Shown here in pieces: positions 27,553 to 36,060 of a DNA stretch of 64,000 nt. This stretch comes from Aquipuribacter nitratireducens (GTDB taxonomy: Bacteria; Actinomycetota; Actinomycetes; Actinomycetales; JBBAYJ01). The stretch's first letter is position 1. Each line of letters starts with the position of its first letter. Under the pieces are notes generated by a model. That model had not been told where the DNA came from, did no database searches, and saw only the letters and a program-made list of their open reading frames with translations. The DNA lies in the NCBI RefSeq assembly GCF_037860835.1, contig NZ_JBBEOG010000002.1:310001-374000 (forward strand), given 5' to 3'. The position numbers were made by a program, and so were the translations under genes.

Positions 27553-27558
27553 ACCGTA
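27553..27558 (-). promoter_or_regulatory. -10 element of leaderless dedA-like gene
   Basis: Minus-strand TACGGT with 6 nt to GTG 27546. The remaining divergent gap up to 27726 shows no other clear feature. Confidence 0.55.
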
Positions 27559-27726
27559 GCGGCGGCCCGTCCTCGAGGCCCGTGGTGGCGTGCCCCGAGG
27601 GCGCCGGGCCGACCGGGTGCTGAGATCGTTCGCGCGACCGAGGTGTACGCGAGGCCGGTCTCGGGCATGGTGTCCTCGGACCCATGCCTCCCCGCGCACC
27701 CCGCAGCCCCCGCAGGAGCCCTGACT

Positions 27727-28194
27727 GTGACCCTCCCCGGTGACGAGGGAACCGGAGACAGCGCCCGGCCGACGACGGTCGTGGAGCAGCTGTCACTGCC
27801 GCCGCGCGCGTCGTCGGCCCGGGAGGCGCGCCGCTGGGTCGTGAGGCAGCTCGAGGTGTGGTCGCTGGAACCGCTGTGCGAGCAGGTCGAGCTCCTCACC
27901 ACGGAGGTCGTGACGAACTCGCTCCTGCACGCCGGCACCCCGATGCTCGTCGAGGTCGTCCGTGAGGGGGCGGGTGTCCGCGTCAGCGTCACCGACGGGT
28001 CGAGCGTCGTCCCCACGCGGCGCCGCTACAGCCCGAACGCGTCGACCGGACGCGGCATGACCCTGCTCTCCGGCCTCGCCGACGACTACGGCTGGCACAC
28101 GACGCCCGGGGGGAAGGTGACGTGGTTCCGGGTGGAGCGGGTGCGGGACGCGTGGGGCGACGTCCGCTTCGACGACGTCATGGGCGGCCCGTGA
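27727..28194 (+). CDS. ATP-binding anti-sigma-type regulator (HATPase_c_2)
   Basis: A 155-residue GHKL-fold protein of the RsbW/SpoIIAB type. The N box is in LLTTEVVTNSLLHAG (about 58-72), the G1 box in VSVTDGS and the G2 region in STGRGMTLLSGLADDYG. Such proteins are serine kinases for anti-anti-sigma partners or simple ATP-binding regulators. GTG 27727 has AGGAG 8 nt upstream; an upstream in-frame ATG at 27667 lacks one. It overlaps the following gene by 4 nt. A link to the SpoIIE-type phosphatase at 15.9 kb is conceivable but untested. Confidence 0.8.
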   Translation: MTLPGDEGTGDSARPTTVVEQLSLPPRASSAREARRWVVRQLEVWSLEPLCEQVELLTTEVVTNSLLHAGTPMLVEVVREGAGVRVSVTDGSSVVPTRRRYSPNASTGRGMTLLSGLADDYGWHTTPGGKVTWFRVERVRDAWGDVRFDDVMGGP

Positions 28195-28733
28195 CCGGGG
28201 AGGAGCGGGCGCCCCAGGAGGAGCGCGGGTCCCCGCTCGGGCGGTACGAGCCCCACGACGACGCCACGACCGACGGCGCGACGGTCCACGTGGTCCTGCG
28301 CGGCCTGCCGGTGCAGGTGTGGCTCGCGAGCCGGGAGCACCACGACGACCTCATGCGCGAGTACCGGCTGCTGGCTCTCGCCGGCGACCTCGAGGCGCAC
28401 CACGCGCCGGCCCGGCTCGTCGAGCTCGTCGAGATCCTCGGTCAGCGGTACGCGGCCGCCGCCTCCCGGCGGGACGAGGAGCTCGAGGCCGCGCTCGCCG
28501 CCGGTCTCGCGGTCATCGACCAGGAGTCGGACGTCACGCCGGCCGCCGTCGGGGCGGTGCGGGAGCTCCGGCGGCTCATGGCGGAGTCGGACCGGTTCTG
28601 CGAGGAGGCGCAGCTGCTCACGCTGCCCCGCCCGCCCGTCGTGAGGGACTTCGGGGAGTGGTTCCTCGACGAGTTCGAGCGGCAGCTCGAGGGGCACGCC
28701 CCCACGCCGTGGGACGGTCCCCTCACGCCGTAG
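28191..28733 (+). CDS. Unrecognised helical protein coupled to anti-sigma ATPase
   Basis: A 180-residue soluble protein, mostly helical, with an acidic N-terminus. A strand VHVVLRGLPVQVWLASREHH precedes a helical bundle (RLVELVEILGQRYAAAASRRDEEL) and ends DFGEWFLDEFERQLEG. No family was recognised. GTG overlaps the stop of the GHKL ATPase, so the two are translationally coupled; it is a plausible partner or target of that protein. Not a STAS or sigma factor by sequence. Confidence 0.6.
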   Translation: MTGEERAPQEERGSPLGRYEPHDDATTDGATVHVVLRGLPVQVWLASREHHDDLMREYRLLALAGDLEAHHAPARLVELVEILGQRYAAAASRRDEELEAALAAGLAVIDQESDVTPAAVGAVRELRRLMAESDRFCEEAQLLTLPRPPVVRDFGEWFLDEFERQLEGHAPTPWDGPLTP

Positions 28734-28734
28734 C

Positions 28735-28760
28735 GACCCGCCGTGGCGACCCGGCGGGTC
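28735..28760. terminator. Bidirectional terminator between convergent genes
   Basis: Perfect 9-bp stem (GACCCGCCG / CGGCGGGTC) with an 8-nt loop, sitting exactly between the stops of the convergent genes ending at 28733 and 28759. Confidence 0.6.
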
Positions 28761-29931
28761 AGTGGCGGGTGCCGCCCGCGTACGGCATGTACCTCATCGA
28801 CTGGATCTTCACGACGTCCCCGGACGACGGCGCGGCGACGAGCTCGCCCCCGCCGATGTAGATGCCGACGTGGCTGATGGGGGAGTAGAAGTACACGAGG
28901 TCGCCGGGGCGCAGCTGGTCCCGCGACACCTTCGCGCCCGAGGAGTACTGCATGCGCGAGGAGTGGGGGAGCGAGACCCCGACCTGCGCCCACGCGCGCG
29001 ACGTGAGCCCGGAGCAGTCGTAGGAGCTCGGCCCGCCGGCACCCCACTGGTACGGCTTGCCCATCTGCGAGCACGCGAAGGCGATGACCGTCGCGGTCCG
29101 GTTGTCGGGCGCCGTGACGCTCCGGCCGCCGCAGCTGACGGTGGTCCCGCCGCTCACGACCACCTCGGTGCCGCCGGAACCCCCGGAGTCCCCGGAGTCC
29201 CCGGAGCCACCGGACCCGCCCGAGCCGCCCGATTCGCCGGAGCCGCCGGAGTCGCTCGACGCAGCCGCCTCCCGCGAGCGGCTCGCGGCCTCGGCCGCGG
29301 CGCGTCGCTGCTCGGCCGCGCGGATCGCGGCCTGCCGTGCGGCCTCGCGGGCGGCGGCAGCGGCCTCGGCGCGCTCGAGGTCGTCCTCGGCGGCGGCGAG
29401 CTGGGTCTCGATGTCCTGCTTCGTGGCGGCGAGGTCGGCCTCCATCGCCTCGACGTCCGCGAGCGCACGCTGCTCCTCGCGCTGGAGCTCGAGCAGCTCG
29501 GTCTGGGCCTGACGGAGGCGCGAGAGGCTCGCGGAGCTGCGCTCGCCGAGGAGCGCGATCGTGCCGGAACCGTGGGAGAAGTCGCTGCCGCCGCGGAGGA
29601 GCAGCGCGAGGCGGGGGTCCACGCCGCCCCGCTTGAAGGCCTCGACCGCGAAGGCGACGAGCTCGTCGTTCATGTCGCCGATGCGGACCTGCTGGTCGCT
29701 CACCTGCGCCGCGGCCGCCTCGGCGCGCGTGCGCTGCGCCGCGGCCTCCTCGCGCATCTCGTTGTAGTCCTCGGTGAGGACCGCGACCTGGCGGCCGAGC
29801 TCCTCCACTCGCTGCTCCGCCTCGGCGACGTCGCTCGCGCCGGCAGGAGCGGCGAGGAGCCCGAAGGAGAGGGTGACCGCGGCCGTGGCGGCGAGCACGC
29901 GCACGGCGGAGGGCAGGTGGGGAAGGCGCAC
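28759..29931 (-). CDS. Secreted NlpC/P60 peptidase with coiled coil
   Basis: A 390-residue exported endopeptidase. A signal peptide (about 1-32, ending AAPAGA) is followed by a coiled coil (about 33-220), an unusually regular Ser/Gly linker (about 224-254), and an NlpC/P60 domain (about 275-390) with the catalytic Cys in YDCSGLTSRAW and His in SHVGIYIGGG. Its coil is paralogous to that of the M23 protein at 25798-26862, while the catalytic domain differs. RipA-type enzymes of this plan cleave peptidoglycan stem peptides during division. GTG 29931 is chosen from the signal peptide; an ATG at about 29970 would add 13 polar residues. Confidence 0.9.
   Translation of the reverse strand: MRLPHLPSAVRVLAATAAVTLSFGLLAAPAGASDVAEAEQRVEELGRQVAVLTEDYNEMREEAAAQRTRAEAAAAQVSDQQVRIGDMNDELVAFAVEAFKRGGVDPRLALLLRGGSDFSHGSGTIALLGERSSASLSRLRQAQTELLELQREEQRALADVEAMEADLAATKQDIETQLAAAEDDLERAEAAAAAREAARQAAIRAAEQRRAAAEAASRSREAAASSDSGGSGESGGSGGSGGSGDSGDSGGSGGTEVVVSGGTTVSCGGRSVTAPDNRTATVIAFACSQMGKPYQWGAGGPSSYDCSGLTSRAWAQVGVSLPHSSRMQYSSGAKVSRDQLRPGDLVYFYSPISHVGIYIGGGELVAAPSSGDVVKIQSMRYMPYAGGTRH
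29158..29262 (-). repeat. Ser/Gly linker repeats in NlpC/P60 gene
   Basis: Imperfect 9-bp units encoding GGS, ESG and DSG triplets link the coiled coil to the catalytic domain. Likely to vary in length between strains. Confidence 0.7.
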
Positions 29932-29986
29932 GGGAGCGGGTCCTGTCGTTCCGGGGTCGCGGTACGGCATACCGAGGGGACGTCGC

Positions 29987-29992
29987 AAGGTA
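29987..29992 (-). promoter_or_regulatory. Possible -10 of NlpC/P60 gene
   Basis: Minus-strand TACCTT, giving a leader of about 50 nt to GTG 29931. No clear -35. Confidence 0.35.
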
Positions 29993-30038
29993 ACAGAACG
30001 GTCTCGGTGATCGCGACGACGCCCGGGGGTGGCGCGCC

Positions 30039-31313
30039 TCACGCCCGGTGCAGCGGGGTGCCCGCGTCCACGAGCCGGTCGAGGTCGCGGACCGCGCCGA
30101 CGGCGCGCCGGGCGGCGGCCGCCTCGCGGGGGCGGTCGACGGCCAGCACCGCCTCCAGGCGGCCGTCCTCGCCCAGCCAGAGCGCGGTGGGCGCCCCGCT
30201 GTCGTGCTCGCGCCAGACCACGCGGTCCGCCGCACCGGGGAGCCCGACGAGCTGCAGGCGCACCCCGAGCTGGTCGCTCCACACGTACGGCACCGGGTCG
30301 TGGACCGGGAGCGGGGCCTCGCCCCCGGCGAGGAGGACCTCGGCCGCGGCGCCCGCACCGTGGACCGCCTCCTCCCAGTGCTCGGCGCGCACCCGCCGGC
30401 CCCACCGCGGCGACCAGCGGTGGGCGGCGTCGCCGACCGCGAGGACGCCGGCGGGACCGGCACGCAGGTGCTCGTCGACGAGCACGCCACCGGCGTCGAC
30501 CGCGAGGCCCGAGCCGTCGAGCCACGCGACGGCGGGCCGGACCCCGACGCCGGTGACGACCACGTCCGCGGGCACCACGGCACCGCCGGCCAGGCGGACG
30601 CCGTCGGGTCCGACGGACTCGACGGGCGTCCCGAGCCGCAGGTCGACGTCGCGCCACAGGGGGAGCAGGACGCGGTCGGCGACCTCCTCGCCGACCACGG
30701 CGGCCGCCGGGGCGCCGGCGGCCTCGAGGCACGTGACGTCGGCGCCGTGCCGCAGCGCGGCCGTCGCGACCTCGGCGCCCACCCACCCGGCGCCGACCAC
30801 GACGACCCGGGCGCCGGGACGCAGGCGCGCCCGCAGCGCCACGGCGTCCTCCCAGCGGCGCAGCGTGAGCTGGGGGCCGTCGCCGGGCAGCCGTACGGGC
30901 TCGGAGCCGGTCGCGACGACGACGGCGTCGTAGGCGACCTCGTGGTCGCGGTCCTCGGAGCGGGTGCGGACGACCCGGGCGGCGGGGTCGAGACCCGTCG
31001 CGGTGACGCCCGGCCGCAGGTCGACGTCGCCGCCGCCCACCCCCAGGTCGGCGACACCACCGTGCGGGGACGGCGGCACCGGGGCGTCACCGAGCAGCAC
31101 CTGCTTCGACAGCGGCGGTCGGTCGTAGGGCGCGTGCGGCTCTTGCCCGACGACGACCACCTCGCCGGTGAACCCGCCGCGACGGACCGCCTGGCACAGG
31201 GTGGCCGCGGCCACCCCACCGCCGACCACGACGAGGCGACCCTCCGGCGGCAGCAGGGGCCGCGGGTCCGTCGTCGGCTGCGTCGTCGGCTGAGTCGTCG
31301 GCGCGCTCCCCAC
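30039..31313 (-). CDS. FAD-dependent NAD(P)H ferredoxin reductase-like protein
   Basis: A 424-residue two-dinucleotide-fold flavoprotein of the rubredoxin/ferredoxin reductase family. The FAD motif VVVGGGVAAATLCQ is near residue 28, PYDRPPLSK at about 65, the NAD(P) motif VVVVGAGWVGAEVA near 170, and the second FAD contact VLAVGDAAH near 290. A C-terminal reductase domain includes VPYVWSDQLG. It transfers electrons from NAD(P)H to a ferredoxin or oxygenase; none is adjacent. The third codon GTG (31313) fits a -10 seven bases upstream and is preferred over GTG 31319. Confidence 0.85.
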   Translation of the reverse strand: MGSAPTTQPTTQPTTDPRPLLPPEGRLVVVGGGVAAATLCQAVRRGGFTGEVVVVGQEPHAPYDRPPLSKQVLLGDAPVPPSPHGGVADLGVGGGDVDLRPGVTATGLDPAARVVRTRSEDRDHEVAYDAVVVATGSEPVRLPGDGPQLTLRRWEDAVALRARLRPGARVVVVGAGWVGAEVATAALRHGADVTCLEAAGAPAAAVVGEEVADRVLLPLWRDVDLRLGTPVESVGPDGVRLAGGAVVPADVVVTGVGVRPAVAWLDGSGLAVDAGGVLVDEHLRAGPAGVLAVGDAAHRWSPRWGRRVRAEHWEEAVHGAGAAAEVLLAGGEAPLPVHDPVPYVWSDQLGVRLQLVGLPGAADRVVWREHDSGAPTALWLGEDGRLEAVLAVDRPREAAAARRAVGAVRDLDRLVDAGTPLHRA

Positions 31314-31320
31314 CGGCACG

Positions 31321-31326
31321 AACCTA
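31321..31326 (-). promoter_or_regulatory. -10 of leaderless reductase gene, overlapping a stop codon
   Basis: Minus-strand TAGGTT, 7 nt before GTG 31313. Its first three bases are the TAG stop of the upstream gene. Confidence 0.5.
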
Positions 31327-32076
31327 CCGACCGGGGCCCACCGCCCGGTCCCACCCGTCGGCCGCGGTGAGGTAGGCGTCGGCCTCGGCGCGCGTGAGGG
31401 AGCCGTGCGGGGCCGGCCCGAAGGTCTCGAGCAGGCCGTCGGCGACGACGCTGCGGTACCGCGGCGAGGGGGACCGGGACGGCGGCAGGCCGCCGTGGGG
31501 CGCCGTGAAGGTGAGCGCGGGCTCGTCGTCGAGGCGCCCGCAGCGGACGAGGCGGCCGTACCAGGCCCCGTTCACGCTGCCCTCGCCGTCCCGGAGCACG
31601 GCGTCGGACCACGGCGCCTGCCGGCGGAGCTCGCCGCCGTTCTCCAGGTGCACGACCTCGCGGAACTGCGCGAGCGTGACCCGCCACGCCCGTGCGAGCA
31701 CGCCGGGCCCGCCCGGGGTGGGGTCCCAGAAGCACACGCCGCCCCCGCCCCACGCCGGCGCCTCCCCGGCGAGCCGGAGGGAGCCGGGCAGCACGGCGGG
31801 ACGGTCCGCCGCCGCGGGGGCCGTGGCCGGCCCTCCCGGGTACTCGACGTCGAGCCCCGGGAGCCGTCCGCCGAGCAGGTACCGCTCGAAGCGTTCCCGC
31901 AACAGGTTGGAGCCGTAGCTCACGTACCAGACGTGGCCGGGCTCGTCGCGGAGCTCCGGGCTGCCGGGTCCGGCCGGACCGGGGCGCAGCGTGACGACGG
32001 CCGCGCGGGCGCGGACCCGGAGCACGGTGGTGGCGACGTCGGGGAGCGGGACGGTGCGGTCGACGTGCGCGGTCAC
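31324..32076 (-). CDS. Gamma-glutamylcyclotransferase-like fold protein
   Basis: A 250-residue protein. After a strand-rich start, WYVSYGSNLLRERFERYL (about 54-71) matches the YGSNL signature of the GGCT/AIG2-like fold. The catalytic Glu position is uncertain and the length exceeds the minimal domain, so enzymatic activity is not assured. The GTG start overlaps the stop of the preceding gene (GTGA), placing it in an operon with the cstA-linked small protein. Confidence 0.6.
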   Translation of the reverse strand: MTAHVDRTVPLPDVATTVLRVRARAAVVTLRPGPAGPGSPELRDEPGHVWYVSYGSNLLRERFERYLLGGRLPGLDVEYPGGPATAPAAADRPAVLPGSLRLAGEAPAWGGGGVCFWDPTPGGPGVLARAWRVTLAQFREVVHLENGGELRRQAPWSDAVLRDGEGSVNGAWYGRLVRCGRLDDEPALTFTAPHGGLPPSRSPSPRYRSVVADGLLETFGPAPHGSLTRAEADAYLTAADGWDRAVGPGR

Positions 32077-32510
32077 CCCTGCAGTGTGCCGGTGCGCGCC
32101 CGGACCGCCGCCACCACCTCCTCCGCCGGGGCGTGGGGGTCGAGGGCGAGGAGCTCGCCGTCGACGAGGACGCCACCGGGCGTCGTGGCCCGGGCGGCGG
32201 CCCGCGCCGCGACGGCCGCGGGAGCCCCGGCCGCGCGCCGCGCCCGGTACGCCCACGGCGCGAGGTAGAGCCAGTTGCGGGAGTCGGTCACCTCGACCCG
32301 GACGTGGGGGAGCGCGGTCCGCAGCGCCCGGTAGCGCCGGCCCGTCGCGTCCTCGGCCGGTGGCGCGGCCGCGGTGGCCCGGTCGGGCGGTCCCAGCGTG
32401 CCGACGGCGTCGGTGGTGCCGCAGCAGCCGCCGGCGCCGTGGTGGTCGTGCCACGTGCGGACGAGCACGACCTGGTGCCGGGCCGCCGCGCGTCCGCCGG
32501 TCGTCGTCAC
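32073..32510 (-). CDS. Small Cys-Cys protein downstream of cstA
   Basis: A 145-residue protein beginning VVLVRTWHDHHGAGGCCG, with the paired Cys at about residues 29-30, later strands (VRVEVTDSRNWLYLAP) and GVLVDGELLAL near the C-terminus. The pattern suggests a thioredoxin-like or ferredoxin-like fold with a metal or thiol site, but I recognise no family. It begins 1 nt after the cstA stop and overlaps the next gene by 4 nt. It is not the DUF466 (YbdD) partner often found beside cstA. Confidence 0.55.
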   Translation of the reverse strand: MTTTGGRAAARHQVVLVRTWHDHHGAGGCCGTTDAVGTLGPPDRATAAAPPAEDATGRRYRALRTALPHVRVEVTDSRNWLYLAPWAYRARRAAGAPAAVAARAAARATTPGGVLVDGELLALDPHAPAEEVVAAVRARTGTLQG

Positions 32511-32511
32511 G

Positions 32512-34293
32512 TCAGCGCGCCGGGCCGGGCCCGCCCGCGTCCTGGCGGGCCACGGCGTCGCCGTCGTCGGTGCCGCCGAGCGCCTCGTGCCGCGGGTCGT
32601 CGACGCCGCGGGCGCGCTCCTCGCGGGCGTGGCGGACCGCCGCGACGGCCTCGACGACGAGCCACATCGCGAGGACGAGGATCACGGCGTCGAGCGCGGC
32701 GAGCACCCACTCGCCGGCCGTGACGAAGTTGCGGAGGTTCACCAGCAGCGCCCACGTCGTCATGGCGAGGACGACGACGAGGGGCACGAGCACCGCCAGC
32801 GGGTTGCGGCCGCGCCGCAGCACCCACATCGCGACGACCGTGAGGGCGAGCGCGGCGGTCAGCTGGTTCGTCGTGCCGAACAGCTGCCAGAGGACACCGA
32901 AGGTGTAGCCGGCCTCGCCGCCGCCCGGGAGCAGCGCGAGGACGAGGGGCACCCCGACCGCGACGAGACCGGCGAGGGTGAGGTTGCGGGCCAGCGGCCG
33001 GATGCCGGCGATCTCGGCGATCTCCTGCACGATGTACCGCTGCAGGCGGACGCCGGTGTCCATCGTCGTGGCGGCGAAGCTGATGACGACGACGGCGGCG
33101 AAGATCGTGGCCGTCGCGAGCGGCACGCCGAGGTTGTTGGCGAACTCGGCGACCCCGCCGACGAAGTTGCCCGTCGCGCCCCCGGACGCCGTCGCGAAGT
33201 CGCTGTAGAGCTCCCGCCACTCCACCTGCGTGGCGGCGACGCCCGCGGTGACGGCGAGGACGGAGCCCATCGCGAGGCTGCCCTCGCCGAGCGCACCGAC
33301 GTAGCCGACGTAGCGGGCGTCGGACTCCTTGTCGAGCTGCTTCGACGTCGTCCCCGACGACACGAGGCTGTGGAAGCCGGAGATGGCGCCGCACGCGATC
33401 GTGATGAAGAGGAACGGCACGATGCTCGGGGAGCCCTCGGGGACCTCGTTGACGACGGGCGCGACGATGCGCTCCCACCCGACGACGATCCCGAGCATGA
33501 TCACGCCGAGTGCGATGAAGAGCTGGTGGCTGTTGATGTAGTCGCGCGGCTGGAGGAGCAGCCACACCGGCAGGCGGGAGGCGAGGAACGCGTAGGCGAA
33601 CAGGATGATCACCCACAGGTTGCGCGGGTTCTCGAAACCGAGCGCCGTCGCCAGCGGCGTGATGTCGAGGGGGAACGCCTGCCCGACGAGGATGAGCAGG
33701 TAGAGCGCGATCACGCCGACGATCGACGGGACGAGCGCGGCCGACCGGGTCCGGTAGATGTACTGCCCGATGAGCATCGCGACCGGGATCTCGACGAAGA
33801 TCGGGATGACCGCGCCCGGGTTCGCCACGAGCAGGTTCCCGATGACGACGGCGAAGACGGCGTTCACGAGCGTCAGCAGGAAGAAGATGATGACGAGGAA
33901 GAGCGTGCGTCCCCGTCGGCTGATGACGCGGCCCGCGAGCGTGCCGATGTTCTGCGCGCGGTGGCGGACCGACACCGCGAGGGCCCCGAAGTCGTGGACG
34001 CCCGCGGCGAAGATCGTCCCGAGGACGATCCACACGAGCGCCGGCCCCCACCCCCAGAACACGGCGATCGCGGGCCCGACGATGGGAGCCGCCCCCGCGA
34101 CGGAGGTGAAGTGGTGGCCGAACAGGACGTGCTTGTTGGTCGGGACGAAGTCGACCCCGTCCGTCATGGTGTGCGCGGGCGTCGGTCTGCTGTCGTCGAG
34201 GGCGTAGACGCGCGAGGCGAGGTAGCGCGCGTACGTGAGGTAGGCGACCGCGAACAGCGCGAGGACGACGACGGCGACGACGATGGCGGGCAC
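32512..34293 (-). CDS. cstA: Carbon starvation protein CstA family transporter
   Basis: A 593-residue integral membrane protein with about 16 hydrophobic segments. CstA signatures include DGVDFVPTNKHVLFGHHFTSVAGAAPIVGPAIA (about 45-75), GVHDFGAL, ISGFHSLVSSGTTSKQL and TTMDTGVRLQRY. Members import peptides or pyruvate. GTG 34293 is preceded by AGGAGGTG. It heads a minus-strand set with a Cys-Cys protein and a GGCT-like protein. The cytoplasmic tail is acidic and short. Confidence 0.93.
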   Translation of the reverse strand: MPAIVVAVVVLALFAVAYLTYARYLASRVYALDDSRPTPAHTMTDGVDFVPTNKHVLFGHHFTSVAGAAPIVGPAIAVFWGWGPALVWIVLGTIFAAGVHDFGALAVSVRHRAQNIGTLAGRVISRRGRTLFLVIIFFLLTLVNAVFAVVIGNLLVANPGAVIPIFVEIPVAMLIGQYIYRTRSAALVPSIVGVIALYLLILVGQAFPLDITPLATALGFENPRNLWVIILFAYAFLASRLPVWLLLQPRDYINSHQLFIALGVIMLGIVVGWERIVAPVVNEVPEGSPSIVPFLFITIACGAISGFHSLVSSGTTSKQLDKESDARYVGYVGALGEGSLAMGSVLAVTAGVAATQVEWRELYSDFATASGGATGNFVGGVAEFANNLGVPLATATIFAAVVVISFAATTMDTGVRLQRYIVQEIAEIAGIRPLARNLTLAGLVAVGVPLVLALLPGGGEAGYTFGVLWQLFGTTNQLTAALALTVVAMWVLRRGRNPLAVLVPLVVVLAMTTWALLVNLRNFVTAGEWVLAALDAVILVLAMWLVVEAVAAVRHAREERARGVDDPRHEALGGTDDGDAVARQDAGGPGPAR

Positions 34294-34342
34294 CCGGCAC
34301 CTCCTGGGGACGCCGGACCCCTGCGTCCGGACAGGCGGACGC

Positions 34343-34348
34343 TAGCCT
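34343..34348 (+). promoter_or_regulatory. -10 element upstream of PNPOx-like gene
   Basis: TAGCCT, 10 nt before GTG 34359, giving a leaderless or almost leaderless transcript. Confidence 0.45.
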
Positions 34349-34358
34349 CCGCACCCGT

Positions 34359-35204
34359 GTGTCACAACTCGTCGCACGACCCTGCACCTGGACCCTCGAC
34401 ACCGCCCGCCGCCACCGCGCGGCCGGTGCCGTGAGCGACGTCGCCGCCGACGGGCTGCGCGCCGCAGTCGCGGGGCACGGGCTCGCGGAGCTGTGCTGGT
34501 CGGAGGGCGGCAGGCCGCGCGCGGAGGTGGTCGTGCCCCTGTGGCACGACGGGACGCCGTGGATCGCGCTCACCTACGCCGCGCTCGGCACCGCCCTCGC
34601 CGCCGCGGCCGCGTCGGGGGTGGTCCTCTCCCTCAGCCACGCGCGCACCGCCGCGCAGGACCCGCCCGCGCTCGCGGTGCCGTGCACGGTCGACCTCGTC
34701 GCCGACCCCGCCGGTGAGCGCTTCCTCGACGCGCTGCTCGGGCAGGAGCTGCGCAAGCACCCACCGAGTCGTGCGCTCGCCGACTCCGCCCTCCTGCGGC
34801 GGGAGCACTGGTGGTTCGTGCCCCGACTGCTCCTGCGGCTCCACCCGACGGGCACGCCCGGCGCACGGCCGCTGACCCCGGTGCCGGCGGACGGTCCCGG
34901 CGCGCTCCTCGTGGCCGTCGACGCCTCGGGGCGCGTCGTCGTCCGCGTGCCGGACGGCGTCGGTCCCGTCGGGGTCCCGGACGGCCCCGCGCTGCTCGTC
35001 CGGCACGCCGCGTCCGCCGACCTCGAGCGCCGCGCCGAGACCCGGCTGCCCGCGGAGGTCCGCGACGGCGTCGTCGAGCCCGCCGCCGGCACCGTCGCGT
35101 CGCCCCCGCTGCCGCCCGTCCCGTCCCTGCTCGGACGGTGGCGGCGACAGCGGGCGCTGGAGCGCGCGTGCGTCGACGGGCTCCGCCGGGCCGGTCTGCA
35201 CTGA
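34359..35204 (+). CDS. Putative flavin-binding split-barrel (PNPOx-like) protein
   Basis: A 281-residue protein. The central part (about 40-125) has strands LCWSEGGRPRAEVVVPLW and PWIALTYA followed by VVLSLSHAR and PCTVDLVADPAG, the order seen in pyridoxamine-phosphate-oxidase-like split barrels. No catalytic residues can be assigned, and the C-terminal third is Pro/Val-rich with no recognised domain. Divergent from cstA and convergent with hisN. Function is unknown. Confidence 0.55.
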   Translation: MSQLVARPCTWTLDTARRHRAAGAVSDVAADGLRAAVAGHGLAELCWSEGGRPRAEVVVPLWHDGTPWIALTYAALGTALAAAAASGVVLSLSHARTAAQDPPALAVPCTVDLVADPAGERFLDALLGQELRKHPPSRALADSALLRREHWWFVPRLLLRLHPTGTPGARPLTPVPADGPGALLVAVDASGRVVVRVPDGVGPVGVPDGPALLVRHAASADLERRAETRLPAEVRDGVVEPAAGTVASPPLPPVPSLLGRWRRQRALERACVDGLRRAGLH

Positions 35205-35231
35205 GGGGCGGCAGGGCGACGCGACCGCTCC

Positions 35232-36053
35232 TCAGCCGAGGGCGGTGCCCGACAGGGTCGCGAGGACCGGGTCGTGGAGGTGGCCGTTCGTCGCGAGCGC
35301 GTCACCGCCCCACGGTCCGGGCTCACCGGCCAGCGACGTGAACCGCCCGCCGGCCTCCGTGACGACGGGCACGAGCGCCGCCATGTCGTGCAGCGCGAGC
35401 TCCGGCTCACACGCGACGTCGACCGCGCCCTCCGCCAGCAGCATGTACGACCAGAAGTCCCCGTACGCCCGCGTGCGCCAGCACGAGCGGGTGAGGTCGA
35501 GGAACCCCGGCAGCAGGCCGCGCTCCTCCCAGCCGGACAGCGAGGAGTACGACAGCGATGCGTCGCCCAGGTGGTCGACCCCGGACACCGAGATCTGGCG
35601 GGCCGAGGACAGGCTGCGGCCGGTGTACGCGCCCGTGCCCTTCGCCGCCCACCAGCGCCGCCCGAGCGCCGGCGCGCTCACGACGCCGACGACGGGCGTG
35701 CGGTCGTCGACGAGGGCGATGAGCGTCGCCCACACCGGGACGCCGCGGACGAAGTTCTTCGTGCCGTCGATGGGGTCGAGCACCCACTGCCGGCGCCCGT
35801 GCCCGGTCGGCTCGAGCTCCTCGCCGACGACCATGTCGCGGGGCCGGGCGCGCTGCAGCAGCGATCGCATCGCCCGCTCCGCGTCCGTGTCGGCCTCGGT
35901 GACGGGGGAGAGGTCCGGCTTCGTGCGGACCTCCAGGTCCGCCGCGCCGAAGCGGTCCATCGTGAGCGCGTCGACCTGGTCGGCGAGGGACAGCGCGAGG
36001 CGCAGGTCGTCGTCCCAGCCGCGCTGGCGGTCGCTGCTCGCGGCGCTCGTCAT
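35232..36053 (-). CDS. hisN: Histidinol-phosphatase, inositol monophosphatase type
   Basis: A 273-residue metal-dependent phosphatase of the IMPase superfamily. Metal-binding motifs are ready to read: the Glu in VGEELEPTG (about 77), [12 protein letters not shown] (about 91-102), and the third metal ligand region ALHDMAAL near 219. In actinobacteria this subgroup is usually annotated HisN, the last missing phosphatase of histidine synthesis; IMPase activity is the alternative. ATG 36053 has a -10 seven bases upstream. Divergent from the DUF2087 gene, each gene with its own leaderless promoter. Confidence 0.85.
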   Translation of the reverse strand: MTSAASSDRQRGWDDDLRLALSLADQVDALTMDRFGAADLEVRTKPDLSPVTEADTDAERAMRSLLQRARPRDMVVGEELEPTGHGRRQWVLDPIDGTKNFVRGVPVWATLIALVDDRTPVVGVVSAPALGRRWWAAKGTGAYTGRSLSSARQISVSGVDHLGDASLSYSSLSGWEERGLLPGFLDLTRSCWRTRAYGDFWSYMLLAEGAVDVACEPELALHDMAALVPVVTEAGGRFTSLAGEPGPWGGDALATNGHLHDPVLATLSGTALG

Positions 36054-36060
36054 GCCTGGG

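Noticed and set aside
28442-34434. Long open frames opposite or out of phase with the cstA cluster and NlpC gene on both strands
   Set aside because: Low-complexity Arg/Pro/Ala translations; the real genes there have clear domains and starts.
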